64,000 bases of DNA from Pelatocladus maniniholoensis HA4357-MV3 (GCA_019359115.1 JAHHHW010000154.1:1-64000), one strand, 5' to 3'; positions 11,236 through 20,409 are shown, counted from the stretch's first letter. Translations and numbers: made by a program. The notes: generated from the letters alone by a model not told the origin.

Positions 11236-11282
11236 AAAGAACAAATGACATAGACGCGCAAGCGGCTTCTGGTAGAGTAGGA
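11236..11282. repeat. 47-base interspersed repeat, copy 1
   Basis: This stretch (CAAAGAACAAATGACATAGA … GTAGAGTAGG) is repeated in inverted orientation at 30021-30067 with only two mismatches over 47 bases. Its core GACGCGCAAGCGGCTTCT belongs to a family of GC-rich repeats common between genes of Nostocales. It is flanked by TCATTAGTCATTGG-type heptamer repeats. Confidence 0.8.
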
Positions 11283-11289
11283 CAATTGA

Positions 11290-11338
11290 CCAACAATAAT
11301 TGTAGGGTGGGCAATGCTCACCCTACAATTATTGTTGG
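11290..11338. repeat. 49-base near-perfect palindrome in front of hom
   Basis: Two 24-base arms (CCAACAATAATTGTAGGGTG…) with one mismatch surround a single base. It includes the ATG at 11314 that is in frame with hom, which argues against using that ATG as the start. It could form a stable hairpin in the hom leader; it belongs to the GTAGGGTGGGCA-type dispersed repeats. Confidence 0.8.
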
Positions 11339-11358
11339 TGAAATTTGGTATAAGATTC

Positions 11359-12666
11359 GTGGGTGTAAAGCTGGGAATACTAGGTTTGGGTACGGTAGGC
11401 ACGGGTACGGTGCAACTTTTGCAAGATAGTGCCGGGCGTCATCCTTTGTTGCGAGATGTAGAAATATATCGGGTAGGAGTGCGATCGCTTGACAAACCCC
11501 GCGCGGTCAAAATCCCAGATGCTGTATTAACAACAGATTTGGAAGCAATTGTCAATGATCCGCAGGTAGATATCGTCGTCGAAGTCATTGGTGGACTCGA
11601 ACCAGCGCGATCGCTAATTCTCAAAGCCATTGAAAATGGCAAACACGTTGTGAGTGCTAACAAAGCGGTAATTTCTCGTTTTGGAGATGAAATATTTACT
11701 GCTGCCAATCAAGCTGGTGTTTATGTCATGCTAGAGGCTGCTGTTGGTGGTGGTATCCCAGTGATTCAACCCCTCAAGCAATCTTTAAGCGTTAACCGGA
11801 TTCATACTGTTACAGGCATTGTCAACGGTACGACCAACTATATCCTGACGCGGATGCAAACTGAAGGCAGCAGTTTTAATGATGTCTTAGCTGATGCTCA
11901 AAAATTGGGTTATGCAGAAGCTGATCCTAGCGCTGATGTTGATGGCTTGGATGCCGCAGACAAAATTGCTATTCTGGCTTCATTAGCCTTTGGTGGACGC
12001 ATCAAACTGCAAAATGTCTATTGTGAAGGTATTCGCCAAGTCAGCAAAACAGATATCGCCTATGCCGATAAATTGGGGTTTGTCATTAAACTACTGGCGA
12101 TTGCCAAAAGAGTTAATCTTCCTTCCATTACCCCATCACCCCATCTTCCCATCTCCGTCAGAGTTCACCCCACCCTAGTTCCTAAGACACATCCCCTAGC
12201 CAGCATCAACGGTGTTTATAATGCCATCCTTGTCGAAGGAGAACCAATTGGACAGGTAATGTTTTTTGGGCCAGGTGCGGGTGCAGGTGCGACTGCTAGT
12301 GCTGTTTCATCTGACATTTTAAATTTAGTAGCAGTACTGCAAGCCAGTACAACCACACCCAATCCTCTATTGACTTGTGGGCATCAAGACTACTGCGAAA
12401 TTACGCCATCAGAAGAACTTATTAGCAGATTCTATAGCCGTTTTATCACAAAAGATCAACCAGGAGTAATTGGTAAATTAGGCACTTGCTTTGGTAAATA
12501 CGGTGTCAGCTTAGAATCAGTTGTTCAAACAGGCTTTCAGGGAGAACTAGCAGAAATTGTTGTTGTTACCCACGATGTCCGAGAAGGAGATTTTCGACAA
12601 GCTTTGGCAGAAATTCAGACCTTAGAAGCAATAGACAGCATTCCCAGTTTGTTACGAGTTTTATGA
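11359..12666 (+). CDS. hom: Homoserine dehydrogenase
   Basis: This enzyme reduces aspartate semialdehyde to homoserine on the way to threonine and methionine. I take GTG 11359 (435 residues; MGVKLGILGLGTVGTGTVQL) since the Rossmann glycine motif follows at once; the ATG 45 bases upstream lies inside a palindromic repeat. The signature AANKAVIS/NGTTNYILTRM and the DPSADVDGLDAADK catalytic block (with the lysine) are present, and a C-terminal ACT domain (about 355-430, SRFYSRFITKDQPGVIGKLG) suggests threonine feedback. A Pro-rich stretch LPSITPSPHLP (bases about 12117-12152) interrupts the usual RV-N…SVRVHPTLVP region and looks like an in-frame CCCATC-type repeat insertion. Confidence 0.95.
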   Translation: MGVKLGILGLGTVGTGTVQLLQDSAGRHPLLRDVEIYRVGVRSLDKPRAVKIPDAVLTTDLEAIVNDPQVDIVVEVIGGLEPARSLILKAIENGKHVVSANKAVISRFGDEIFTAANQAGVYVMLEAAVGGGIPVIQPLKQSLSVNRIHTVTGIVNGTTNYILTRMQTEGSSFNDVLADAQKLGYAEADPSADVDGLDAADKIAILASLAFGGRIKLQNVYCEGIRQVSKTDIAYADKLGFVIKLLAIAKRVNLPSITPSPHLPISVRVHPTLVPKTHPLASINGVYNAILVEGEPIGQVMFFGPGAGAGATASAVSSDILNLVAVLQASTTTPNPLLTCGHQDYCEITPSEELISRFYSRFITKDQPGVIGKLGTCFGKYGVSLESVVQTGFQGELAEIVVVTHDVREGDFRQALAEIQTLEAIDSIPSLLRVL

Positions 12667-12725
12667 GAAACTTTGTTAGTGGTTATAAAGACCAACCAAC
12701 AACCAAGCATTAAGGATAATTACCG

Positions 12726-13718
12726 ATGACAGACACGCCTCCCGATCCTAAGTCATCTCAAACTAATGCCCTCGGCTTTGATGAATTTATTGGCATTCTT
12801 GTTGCCTTTGCTACTGTCGGGGCAATTTTGTTTTGGTCATTTTCCCGTAAGGAGTCTGGGTGGAACTTCAACAGCTTGCTGCTACCTGACTCTGGTTCGG
12901 TTGCTTCTCCCAATACTCTACCTAAGCAAACTGCTCCTAATGTCGAATCTCGCCAACAACTGTCTACATCTGTTGAGGATAAGTTACCTGTAGTCACACC
13001 AGAACCTAGTGTTAACTTTACGACTTTACCTCAACAACAAGCACCTTCACTACCTTTTACTATCAACAAAACCATACCACTAGTAATTCCTGAGCAGAAG
13101 TCAACTATTCCGCCGCCGATCACATTTACTGATGTACCTGGCGACTTTTGGGCGCGTCGTTTTATTGATGCGCTTTCTTCTCGGAATATCATCAAGGGCT
13201 ATCAAGATTACACCTTTAGACCAAATCAGCCTGTAACTCGCGCTGAGTTTGCTGCGATCGTAGAACAAGCATTTGGCAAAGAAGTTGGTAAAACCAAGAG
13301 TACAATCGCTTTTAAGGATATACCATCTCAGTTTTGGGCAAACTCAGCTATCGACCAAGCTATTAGTATAGGGTTCTTGAAAGGCTACCCTAACAAAGTT
13401 TTTAGACCACAACAAAGAATTCCACGAGTACAGGTATTGGTTGCCCTTACTAGTGGTATGAATTTAAATGTTCCTGATTCCCCAACTCAAATTTTAAGTT
13501 TTTACAGGGATGCAAAAGTAATTCCTAACTATGCTACCAACAAGATAGCAGCGGCCACAGTCAATGATCTTGTGATCAACTACCCCAACACCAAAACGCT
13601 GAATCCAAATAAAGAAGCTACCCGTGCTGAGGTAGCTGCTATGGTTTATCAAGCTTTGGTGCGAACGGGAAGGCTAAACGCAATTGAATCTGAATATATT
13701 GTCAAAGCGCCTAATTAA
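12726..13718 (+). CDS. S-layer homology (SLH) domain protein
   Basis: A 330-residue protein with one hydrophobic helix near the N terminus (about residues 20-38, FIGILVAFATVGAILFW), a Pro/Ser/Thr-rich linker to about residue 130, and three SLH repeats: FTDVPGDFWARRFIDALSSR, FKDIPSQFWANSAIDQAISI and FYRDAKVIPNYATNKIAAAT. SLH domains bind peptidoglycan-linked polymers, so the protein probably links the cytoplasmic membrane or envelope to the cell wall. Each repeat includes the TRAEFAA/TRAEVAA-like motif; the second has a divergent PRVQVLVAL. It follows hom by 59 bases on the same strand. The specific role is unknown. Confidence 0.85.
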   Translation: MTDTPPDPKSSQTNALGFDEFIGILVAFATVGAILFWSFSRKESGWNFNSLLLPDSGSVASPNTLPKQTAPNVESRQQLSTSVEDKLPVVTPEPSVNFTTLPQQQAPSLPFTINKTIPLVIPEQKSTIPPPITFTDVPGDFWARRFIDALSSRNIIKGYQDYTFRPNQPVTRAEFAAIVEQAFGKEVGKTKSTIAFKDIPSQFWANSAIDQAISIGFLKGYPNKVFRPQQRIPRVQVLVALTSGMNLNVPDSPTQILSFYRDAKVIPNYATNKIAAATVNDLVINYPNTKTLNPNKEATRAEVAAMVYQALVRTGRLNAIESEYIVKAPN

Positions 13719-13730
13719 ATGTGATTACAC

Positions 13731-13768
13731 AAGTGGTCAAGTGTTGCGAAGAATCTACTTGACCACTT
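13731..13768. repeat. Perfect 12-base inverted repeat after the SLH gene
   Basis: AAGTGGTCAAGT (13731-13742) and ACTTGACCACTT (13757-13768) can form a hairpin with a 14-base loop, 12 bases after the stop codon. There is no T tract, so it may stabilise the transcript end rather than act as a classical terminator. GC-rich dispersed repeat (TCTCCCTTTTGGGAGA, about 13827-13842) follows. Confidence 0.55.
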
Positions 13769-13898
13769 GGGAGGAGGCGAGGTCCAGCAGCAATTCGTGG
13801 CGTACCAATAGTGCGATCAAGTAGCGTCTCCCTTTTGGGAGAATCGTCTCTAGCGGGCGCTGCTGCGCCATCGCGCTTGGGTACTGAATTACTCAGTT

Positions 13899-14339
13899 TT
13901 AGGCGTCTTTACCGACTACTTGTGATTTGAGAGTTGCAATTTCACTAGTTAACTCTTCCCTGGTAGAGGCTTTGAGTAAATAACGGTAGATAAACCATGC
14001 AGAGTAACCAATACCAATTAATTCAAAGGTCGGTGCTACTAAAGGAATATCATTTAAAGCATCCAAAATTGCTAAGACAACTTTAACAGCGACAATTGCT
14101 CCCACAATTAAACCAATTGTAACCAGGGGCTGTTTGTATTTGTTAAAGAAGGTTCCCAAGTATTCAGGTAATGTCGCTAAAAAGCTAGAAGCGACTTCTC
14201 CATACTTCAACCATTGGTCTTGAGTTTGCGCAGTAGGCTGGATTTTAGTAATGGTTCCTGTTTGGTTGTTCATTTCTGGCACTATTGCCTCTGGAGACTT
14301 TGTTTCTACTACTTCCGGTTCTTGCATTTCCGCTCCCAT
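13899..14339 (-). CDS. CAAD-domain (CURT1-like) thylakoid membrane protein
   Basis: The 146-residue product has an acidic, disordered N terminus (to about residue 40), an amphipathic segment, two adjacent transmembrane helices (about 70-93, PLVTIGLIVGAIVAVKVVLA, and 100-122, including PTFELIGIGYSAWFIYRYLL) and an amphipathic C-terminal helix with STREELTSEIATLKSQV. This is the layout of the cyanobacterial CAAD domain, homologous to plant CURT1 proteins that bend thylakoid membranes and, in some cyanobacteria, anchor aminoacyl-tRNA synthetases. Here the domain stands alone rather than fused to a synthetase. A second ATG four codons downstream (14327) is an alternative start. Confidence 0.85.
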   Translation of the reverse strand: MGAEMQEPEVVETKSPEAIVPEMNNQTGTITKIQPTAQTQDQWLKYGEVASSFLATLPEYLGTFFNKYKQPLVTIGLIVGAIVAVKVVLAILDALNDIPLVAPTFELIGIGYSAWFIYRYLLKASTREELTSEIATLKSQVVGKDA

Positions 14340-15026
14340 GATTGTGACAGTTGAGTTACTTTTATCGGGACAATTACAACCAAAAGGCTGTTGAGTCGGC
14401 GATGCACTAACACATCACTTTACACATATAGACATGTGCCTTGAACCAAAGTTCAAGTTTTGGTCTTACCAGTTTTGCCCATCTAGTGGACTAACATTGA
14501 GACAGGTAAGCTGCTTATGATCGTACTCATTCAAGTACAAATCATGCACCAATAAGTTCATCCCTTATTTATACAAGTCTAAATGCCGATTTTACCTGAT
14601 ATTTAGGCAATCTTAAGCTGTTATTCTCAATGTTGATAGTAGAATTAATATGAATACTTAATAAAACTTTTTATGTATTCACATAGTCTAGACTTTTATA
14701 ATTATTTGTGGTAAATCATGGCTGTACATGCATATAAAAAAGCTAAAGTAGCTAGCTAGTACCTCCAAAATTTAATGTGAGTTCAACCAAGTATCTATTT
14801 TTACCATAAGCACGCGACTTAAGTGCGTGCTAGCTAATAGCGAAAACCCACTGTAAGTGGGTTCAAATGCTTCATAACTTATGCAAAAATTTTATTCTCA
14901 AAAATCTTCAAATCATTGGGCGCGTTTTAGCAAAACGCCTAACGCACCGACAATAACATCAGATAATGTGTTAATTAAGTAATGCACCCTACTAAAATAT
15001 TGAAGAATTTATTTTCTGGTATTCCT
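14340..15026. other. 687-base spacer without recognised genes
   Basis: No ORF with coding character was found. Two adjacent hairpins occur near 14809-14873: AGCACGC/GCGTGCT and AACCCAC/GTGGGTT. A third inverted pair (GGCGTTTT/AAAACGCC type) lies near 14918-14940. These look like dispersed palindromic repeats or relics of mobile DNA. Confidence 0.5.
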
Positions 15027-15482
15027 TTAGTCCCAATCAGGAATATCCGCGCTGTCACCACCAATGCCGATCCCTGTATTGTATATCTCAGCGTTAGTGA
15101 TATTAAGGTTATTCATTGATGCGCCATGGACATTAGAATCTAAAATTGTAGCACTGGTAAAATTGACGCCGTTGAGATTGGCATTTTTGAAATTAACATT
15201 GGTTGCAAAAGCTGACTCTAAGTTTGCACCTGCCAAGTTTGCACCCGTAAGATCAGCACCTTCAAGATTTGCTCCTTCCAAGTTAGCCCCTTGAAGATTT
15301 GCGCCTCTTAAGTCAGCACCAATTAAATGAGAACCACTGAGGTTTGCTCCTGATAGATTGCACTGTATACATTCCCCAGTTGATAACAGCTTTTGTACTT
15401 GCTGCGGATTGTTGGCGCTAACTGCACCAGTAAAGAACAGGGGAGCTGCTAAGGTTAAAGCTGCCAATATTTTAGTTTTCAT
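15027..15482 (-). CDS. Secreted pentapeptide-repeat protein
   Basis: Starting at ATG 15482 (151 residues; AAAGGGGG Shine-Dalgarno 4-5 bases upstream), the protein has a signal peptide (MKTKILAALTLAAPLFFTGA, cleavage near AVSA-NN), a short segment with a CIQC motif, then about fifteen A(D/N)LxX repeats (NLSGAN LSGSHL IGADLRGANLQGANLEGA…), which fold as a right-handed quadrilateral beta helix. The C-terminal part (NVNFKNANLNGVNF, then SNVHGASMNNLNI) keeps the pattern more loosely. Cyanobacterial genomes carry many such periplasmic or lumenal proteins of unknown function. The LLSTGECIQCNLSGANLSG start of the repeats is a recurrent arrangement in this group. Confidence 0.9.
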   Translation of the reverse strand: MKTKILAALTLAAPLFFTGAVSANNPQQVQKLLSTGECIQCNLSGANLSGSHLIGADLRGANLQGANLEGANLEGADLTGANLAGANLESAFATNVNFKNANLNGVNFTSATILDSNVHGASMNNLNITNAEIYNTGIGIGGDSADIPDWD

Positions 15483-15872
15483 ATTTCCCCCTTTAAATTT
15501 CAACGTGCTTCCGTTCTTTTCCTCACGATCTAATTATCTCACTAAACAAGTTGTAAAAATGTATTTGTTTCATCAACTGTTTGCGATCGCACTTCGATTC
15601 AGACAAGTGCATAAATACTAGCGACCATCAGATAATTAATCATTTCTGGTCATAGTATATGTCTAACGAATGGCATCTGACAAATGTCTATTGTCAGAGT
15701 CTGCACATACTTTATTTTCTCACTCTTGGCAGAAGAGGGATTATATATCTTTTCTTTTATCTATTCCATTAGAAATAGATAATGAATTACATAGAATTAT
15801 TTCAATTTCTCAAAAAATAATTTTTTGCTTAAATGTTACTCAAAATTAAATTTTCTCTGAACCAAGTCAATC

Positions 15873-15914
15873 GATTTTGGATTTTGGATTTTGGATTTTG
15901 GATTTTGGATTTTA
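15873..15914. repeat. Tandem heptamer array (GATTTTG)
   Basis: Six head-to-tail copies of GATTTTG, the last ending in A. Heptamer arrays of this sort are the short tandemly repeated repetitive (STRR) sequences typical of heterocyst-forming cyanobacteria. Confidence 0.95.
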
Positions 15915-16154
15915 GAAAATGGAATTGACCCCACAGATAAATCTGCTTGCTCTGTACCCTGCTCGGAATAATCGGTCAAAAATACTGCTATATTAAATAT
16001 CAATCATCTTGAACATCTTTAAATTAGCTACTCAGTATTATTATTTTATGTTCGAGATTGAAGTACTAAGAAAAATATCTTTATTAATCAAATATATTTT
16101 GCTAAGTATTATTTAGGATTTTATAGCATTCCTAAATCCTTCGTAAAAGACAAT

Positions 16155-16184
16155 ATCCCCGACTTTTCCTGCGAAGTCGGGGAT
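16155..16184. repeat. Perfect 11-base inverted repeat (ATCCCCGACTT)
   Basis: ATCCCCGACTT (16155-16165) pairs with AAGTCGGGGAT (16174-16184) over an 8-base loop. It is isolated between genes and has no T tract; probably a dispersed palindromic repeat. Confidence 0.7.
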
Positions 16185-16370
16185 CTAAGCTCTGCTATTC
16201 TCACAAATCATATAGTATTACTATATATCTAAGACGCAATTAAGCTTACAAGATTGATAGGTAGTTGTAGATATAAACTTACCGCAAATCGATACTTTTT
16301 TCAAGCTTTGACCGTTGAGACTAGTTAACGTATAGTCATAATCTGATGAGAGATCAACAAGGCTTGATTT

Positions 16371-18674
16371 ATGGTTCGAGAGCTTGAACGAAAACGCCAG
16401 AGTGCAAACTTTCCAGAAACAGCCCCAGCTGCTAATCCGGTGTTTTTTAGAACTTACAGCCGTCGTCAAGAGGCACAAACAAGAGAGACATGGGAACAGG
16501 TGTGCGATCGCACCTTGGGAGGTTTAATCAGTTTAGGGAAATTGCAACCACACGAGGCTGACATTCTCGAACGGATGCAGCGTAACTTGAAAGCTTTACC
16601 CAGTGGGCGCTGGCTGTGGGTTGGTGGTACAGACTGGATAGCCAAGCCACAGAATTTTTCTGGGGCTTACAACTGCACTTCTACCAACCTCCAAGACTGG
16701 AGTGCTTTTGGTTTGATGATGGATTTAGCAATGATGGGTTGTGGTACTGGAGCAGTTTTAGAACCAAAATACATTAACAAATTGCCGCCAATTCGTAATC
16801 TTTTAAATGTAACTGTACAGGGAGAAATTGGTTTTACTCCCCGTCTAGAACGACGTGAGTTGACAGAAGTCAAAATAGATAGAGATGCTAACCGCGTTAC
16901 CATCTATGTAGGAGACAGCCGTCAAGGTTGGGTGCAATCATATCAAAGTTTACTGGAACTCTCTACAGATGAAAGATTGACTCAAGAAGTTCAAGTAATT
17001 GTTGATATCAGTGATGTACGTCAAGCTGGAGAAGTTCTTAACGGCTTTGGAGGAGTAGCCAATCCTGTAAAATTGCCTGGACTTTACCAGCGCTGCGCTT
17101 CTATCCTCAACAAAGCAGTCGGGCGTAGATTGAATTCTGTAGAATGCTGCTTGTTAATTGATGAAGCGGCTGTGACAATTGTTGCTGGGAATATCCGAAG
17201 ATCAGCTGGGATGAGGCAAGGCAACAATGATGATAATTTATTTGCGGATGCGAAAGCAAACCTTTGGCAGCAGGATGAAAACGGCAACTGGCGTATCGAT
17301 CCAGAACGCGATTCACTGCGAATGGCAAACCATACCAGAGTTTTTCACCGTAAGCCGACATTAGAAGAATGTGTTGATGCTGTTCGCAAACAATACTACA
17401 GTGGTGAAGGTGCAATTCAATGGGCTGGTGAAGCTGTAGCTAGAGCAAACTTTGATTTACTGTCTACCACCAGCTTGAAAACTGAATTTTTGCAAGCTTA
17501 TCAACAAGGTAATGCCAAACAGTGGTTGCAGGAACACTATCCCAATCTTGATGCTTGTGAGCTAGAACATCGTTTGGCTCGATTTGCCTTGAATCCGTGT
17601 GGTGAAATTATTGGTAGTGACTTCCACTGTAATTTATCAGAAATCCATCTCAATCAAATTGATCCATTTAACTATAAAGAACAGGAAGAAGCCTTCACCG
17701 CAGGCGCATTATCTGTAGCCGCCCTTTTGCATCACAAATTCCAAGAGCCACGCTATCAATATAGCCGTGAACTTGACCCGATTGTCGGTGTTTCTTTCAC
17801 TGGTTTATTTGATTTCTTTGTTCATGCTTTTGGGGTTAATTGGTTACATTGGTGGGCTGAAGAAAGACCAAACACTGCTCAAGGATTGGCGTTTAAGCGT
17901 GAAGAAGAAAAATACTTGAGTACGTGGAAAGATATTGTGCATCGGGTAGTTTGGGATTATTGCTCAAAGCACAATCTGAAACGTCCAAATCGTTGCACTA
18001 CTGTTCAGCCTAGCGGTACGAAATCTTTGTTGACTAGTGCTTCTCCAGGATGGCACCCCCCTAAAGCTCAAAGATTTATTCGCAGAATCACTTTCCGTAA
18101 AAATGACCCAGTAGCTTTAGCATGTGTTGATTATGGTTACAATATTATACCTTCTCAATCTGATAAAGATGAACAGGGCAATTTATTAAATGACCCCTTT
18201 GATTCTAGAGTTAGTGAGTGGTTGGTGGAAATTCCTGTGGCTGTTCCTTGGGCTGATTTATTAGGTGCTGATCAAATTGACATTAGTCAATTTAGCGCTT
18301 TATCTCAGATGGACTTCTATATGCAAGTACAGAAATTTTATGTGACGCATAACACATCTGCTACAATTGAACTGCGAGAGCAAGAAATAGAAACTTTGGG
18401 AAGTCGTATATACGAAACTATTCGTGATGATGAAGGTTATATCAGTGCAGCTCTTTTAGCACGATTTGACGATCATCAAACTTTTCCACGTTTGCCCTTT
18501 GAACCAATTACAAAGGAGCAGTACGATAAACTTATGCAAGAAGTCATATTACGTCGTAAAACGAATGATTTTCACACAGCATTGAGTCGTTATGATTTCG
18601 GTGAATTAATGGAAGTTGGACCCGCAGGTTGTGATTCAGATAAATGTATGATGCCTGAAGAAAATCCTAATTAA
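16371..18674 (+). CDS. nrdJ: Adenosylcobalamin-dependent (class II) ribonucleoside-triphosphate reductase
   Basis: NrdJ reduces ribonucleoside triphosphates to deoxy forms using a B12 radical and so works with or without oxygen. The 767-residue chain matches the monomeric Lactobacillus-type enzyme. Cys102 (AYNCTSTN) and Cys420 (SDFHCNLSEIHLN) fit the redox pair, Cys410 in NPCGEII the thiyl-radical cysteine; PSGTKSLLTSASPGWHPP is the loop near the active site, and GCDSDKC near the C terminus holds the external dithiol pair. No intein interrupts it, though this gene is an intein host in some cyanobacteria. ATG 16371 is preceded by AAGG about 10 bases upstream. The cofactor links it to cobB at 26 kb, but they are not in one operon. 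Confidence 0.95.
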   Translation: MVRELERKRQSANFPETAPAANPVFFRTYSRRQEAQTRETWEQVCDRTLGGLISLGKLQPHEADILERMQRNLKALPSGRWLWVGGTDWIAKPQNFSGAYNCTSTNLQDWSAFGLMMDLAMMGCGTGAVLEPKYINKLPPIRNLLNVTVQGEIGFTPRLERRELTEVKIDRDANRVTIYVGDSRQGWVQSYQSLLELSTDERLTQEVQVIVDISDVRQAGEVLNGFGGVANPVKLPGLYQRCASILNKAVGRRLNSVECCLLIDEAAVTIVAGNIRRSAGMRQGNNDDNLFADAKANLWQQDENGNWRIDPERDSLRMANHTRVFHRKPTLEECVDAVRKQYYSGEGAIQWAGEAVARANFDLLSTTSLKTEFLQAYQQGNAKQWLQEHYPNLDACELEHRLARFALNPCGEIIGSDFHCNLSEIHLNQIDPFNYKEQEEAFTAGALSVAALLHHKFQEPRYQYSRELDPIVGVSFTGLFDFFVHAFGVNWLHWWAEERPNTAQGLAFKREEEKYLSTWKDIVHRVVWDYCSKHNLKRPNRCTTVQPSGTKSLLTSASPGWHPPKAQRFIRRITFRKNDPVALACVDYGYNIIPSQSDKDEQGNLLNDPFDSRVSEWLVEIPVAVPWADLLGADQIDISQFSALSQMDFYMQVQKFYVTHNTSATIELREQEIETLGSRIYETIRDDEGYISAALLARFDDHQTFPRLPFEPITKEQYDKLMQEVILRRKTNDFHTALSRYDFGELMEVGPAGCDSDKCMMPEENPN

Positions 18675-18691
18675 TTAGTTAACCTAGAAAT

Positions 18692-18740
18692 TAGGAAGAA
18701 GGAATAATTTAGATTGATTTTCTTCTTCCTACTTTATTTG
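18692..18740 (+). terminator. Probable terminator of nrdJ
   Basis: TAGGAAGAAG (18692-18701) pairs with CTTCTTCCTA (18722-18731); CTTTATTTG follows. It begins 18 bases after the nrdJ stop codon. The loop is long (20 bases), which lowers confidence. Confidence 0.5.
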
Positions 18741-18834
18741 AGGACTACTTTCTAACGAACTTCCTCGCACACGCTACGATGAATAAAATTCACAAATTTT
18801 GAGACTAATGCAGGTAATTTAGGGGACTATAATT

Positions 18835-19053
18835 ATGTTTTTGGATGAACTGACGCCTATTTTTCAACAATTTACCCAGCACCCTGTATCATTTATGGGT
18901 GGTTTCTTCTCTGGGTTACTGCGATTAAATCTTGCTGACGAGCCTGTTAGAAGCTGGCTGGATCAACAAACTGGCTCAAATATTCATACAGCTTCTACCG
19001 CTGAACAAACGAATGGTAGGTCAAGTGGTCCTCAATCAATAGCTATTGAATGA
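18835..19053 (+). CDS. Small protein of unknown function
   Basis: A 72-residue product (MFLDELTPIFQQFTQHPVSF…) with a glycine-containing hydrophobic middle (FMGGFFSGLLRLNL), then DEPVRSWLDQQ and a Ser/Thr/Gln-rich tail. AGGGG lies 9 bases before the ATG. The codon use and clean Shine-Dalgarno support a real gene. I believe similar short proteins occur in other cyanobacteria but cannot name a family. It stands alone between nrdJ and a terminator-like hairpin; no function is proposed. Confidence 0.6.
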   Translation: MFLDELTPIFQQFTQHPVSFMGGFFSGLLRLNLADEPVRSWLDQQTGSNIHTASTAEQTNGRSSGPQSIAIE

Positions 19054-19135
19054 ACAAAACAATCATTGGTCATTGGTCATTAGTTATTTAGTTATCAGAG
19101 GTTATTTATAAAGTAAAAATAAAATTACTGTAGGA

Positions 19136-19180
19136 GAGCCAGTGCGCTGTTGGAACCCTCAAGATCGCACTGGCTCTTTG
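19136..19180 (+). terminator. Strong hairpin (GAGCCAGTGCG) after the small gene
   Basis: GAGCCAGTGCG (19136-19146) and CGCACTGGCTC (19166-19176) match perfectly; TTTG follows. It may terminate the 72-codon gene upstream, although it lies 80 bases beyond its stop and after an STRR tract (19060-19090), so it could instead be a dispersed palindrome. Confidence 0.5.
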
Positions 19181-19778
19181 ATATGCGTCTTAACCCGTCT
19201 ACTGGCTACTCTGACTTGAAAATGATTGTGGGGGTGTAAGAAGAGTCATATTTTTATTCACCCTGGTGTATGCAGTTCAGTCAGGGCTACTAAAGATTTA
19301 CTTTATAAGTAATCTCTGAATACATTTCTTTGACTAACTTTTTCAGCTTCATAGACTTGTGCTATTAGCTAAGGGTTAAAACCCTTAGCAGTATATTGAA
19401 AAAATTGGGATGCTCCCCGTAGCAATTCTGGTAGAGAGAACATGTATTCGCAAAGGTTGTTTTTTGTTTCAATCAACGCACTCCTAAAGTGGCAAATTTC
19501 GCATCTGCACAAATAGGTATATTTGATGTAAGTAGCATGGAGAAACTTTTAAAAAACTCACTTTAACATCAGCAAAACCCCACATATAAGAGAGACTGAT
19601 TTGAAGTTAAAGATGTTTGTAAAATCTCATACTTTAAAAAATGTCAACATCGGTTATCATATGAGCGTACGCGAAAAATTCAGCCTAAATGTTAGACCAG
19701 ACGAAATCATTTTCGTTTCTTGTTAACTTTACTTTTGAGCTGAATTTATCGCCTCGAGTTGAGACTTACGTGATCCAA
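19177..19778. other. Spacer upstream of the RNA-binding protein gene
   Basis: About 600 bases without a gene. The last part probably carries a long leader of the RNA-binding protein gene; cyanobacterial rbp genes are often cold-induced through such leaders, but no specific element was identified here. Confidence 0.4.
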
Positions 19779-20054
19779 ATGACTATTTACGTTGGAAATC
19801 TCTCCTACAGCGCTACCGAAGACGATTTGAAAGCTGTTTTTGCCGAATATGGCCAGGTTAAAAGAGTTGTGTTACCGACCGACCGCGATACGGGTAGACT
19901 GCGCGGGTTTGCTTTTGTTGAAATGGATGATGATGCCCAAGAGGATACAGCGATTACAGAATTAGATGGCGCTGAATGGATGGGCCGTCAACTCAAAGTC
20001 AACAAGGCAAGACCAAGGGAGGATAACCGACGAGGTAGTTGGGCGAAAAGGTAA
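19779..20054 (+). CDS. RRM-type RNA-binding protein (cyanobacterial Rbp)
   Basis: A single RNA recognition motif fills almost the whole 91-residue protein: RNP2 is IYVGNL near the N terminus and RNP1 is RGFAFVEM around residues 43-50; GAEWMGRQLKVNKARPRED closes the fold, and a short basic tail (RRGSWAKR) replaces the Gly-rich tail of longer paralogues. Such proteins bind single-stranded RNA, and several in Anabaena accumulate in the cold. I start at ATG 19779 (MTIYVGNLSYSATEDD) because homologous proteins begin directly at the RRM; the frame is open 30 codons upstream without coding character. Confidence 0.9.
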   Translation: MTIYVGNLSYSATEDDLKAVFAEYGQVKRVVLPTDRDTGRLRGFAFVEMDDDAQEDTAITELDGAEWMGRQLKVNKARPREDNRRGSWAKR

Positions 20055-20409
20055 TATATATCTTATCTTTTAAAACTGACGAAAGACAATAATAGCAAAT
20101 TCCTTTCTTTTTAGGCAAGGTATTTAAGTTACGGTAAGTAACCACAAAGCAGTGAATCGACCTAAAACTAAATAGCAGCTAAATAGCCAGCTAGTTGTGA
20201 CTTATAAAAAAGTTAGCGACTAGTTGGTTATTGCTGTTTTATATGAGCAGACGATCCTATTTAAGGGTGACAAAATGTTGATTTCTTTAGTTTGTCTAAA
20301 GTCACATCTCAATTGTCAAATTACCTTTCTAAGATAGAGGCAGCAACCACAAGTTGCAAGGCACGGGAGTAACCCAGTAAATAGCTAATTGCTATGGAGG
20401 ACAAAGATA
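20055..20409. other. Leader region of the fbp cluster
   Basis: 355 bases without a gene. An imperfect inverted repeat built on CTAGTT/ACTAG (about 20184-20230) is visible. A spacing of 7 rather than 8 in GTATTTAAGTTAC (about 20121-20133) means it is not a canonical NtcA box. Confidence 0.4.

Larger units (their letters stand above)
15504..16370. other. 867-base spacer upstream of nrdJ, with simple repeats
   Basis: No gene was identified. The region is AT-rich and contains the GATTTTG array (15873-15914) and a hairpin (16155-16184). No cobalamin riboswitch features were recognised in front of nrdJ. Confidence 0.5.

Noticed and set aside
11314-11358. Upstream ATG for hom
   Set aside because: It lies in the arm of a 49-base palindromic repeat; conserved Hom sequence begins at the GTG at 11359.
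15873-15914. GATTTTG array considered as a CRISPR-like array
   Set aside because: Repeats are directly adjacent heptamers without spacers; an STRR.
15504-16370. Cobalamin riboswitch upstream of the B12-dependent nrdJ
   Set aside because: No B12-box sequence or matching hairpin set was recognised; nrdJ uses B12 and would not be expected to be repressed by it.
16221-16478. Minus-strand ORF overlapping the start of nrdJ
   Set aside because: Shadow of the nrdJ reading frame and its leader; no protein-like composition.
20121-20133. GTATTTAAGTTAC as an NtcA box upstream of fbp
   Set aside because: The spacing between GTA and TAC is 7, not 8 bases.
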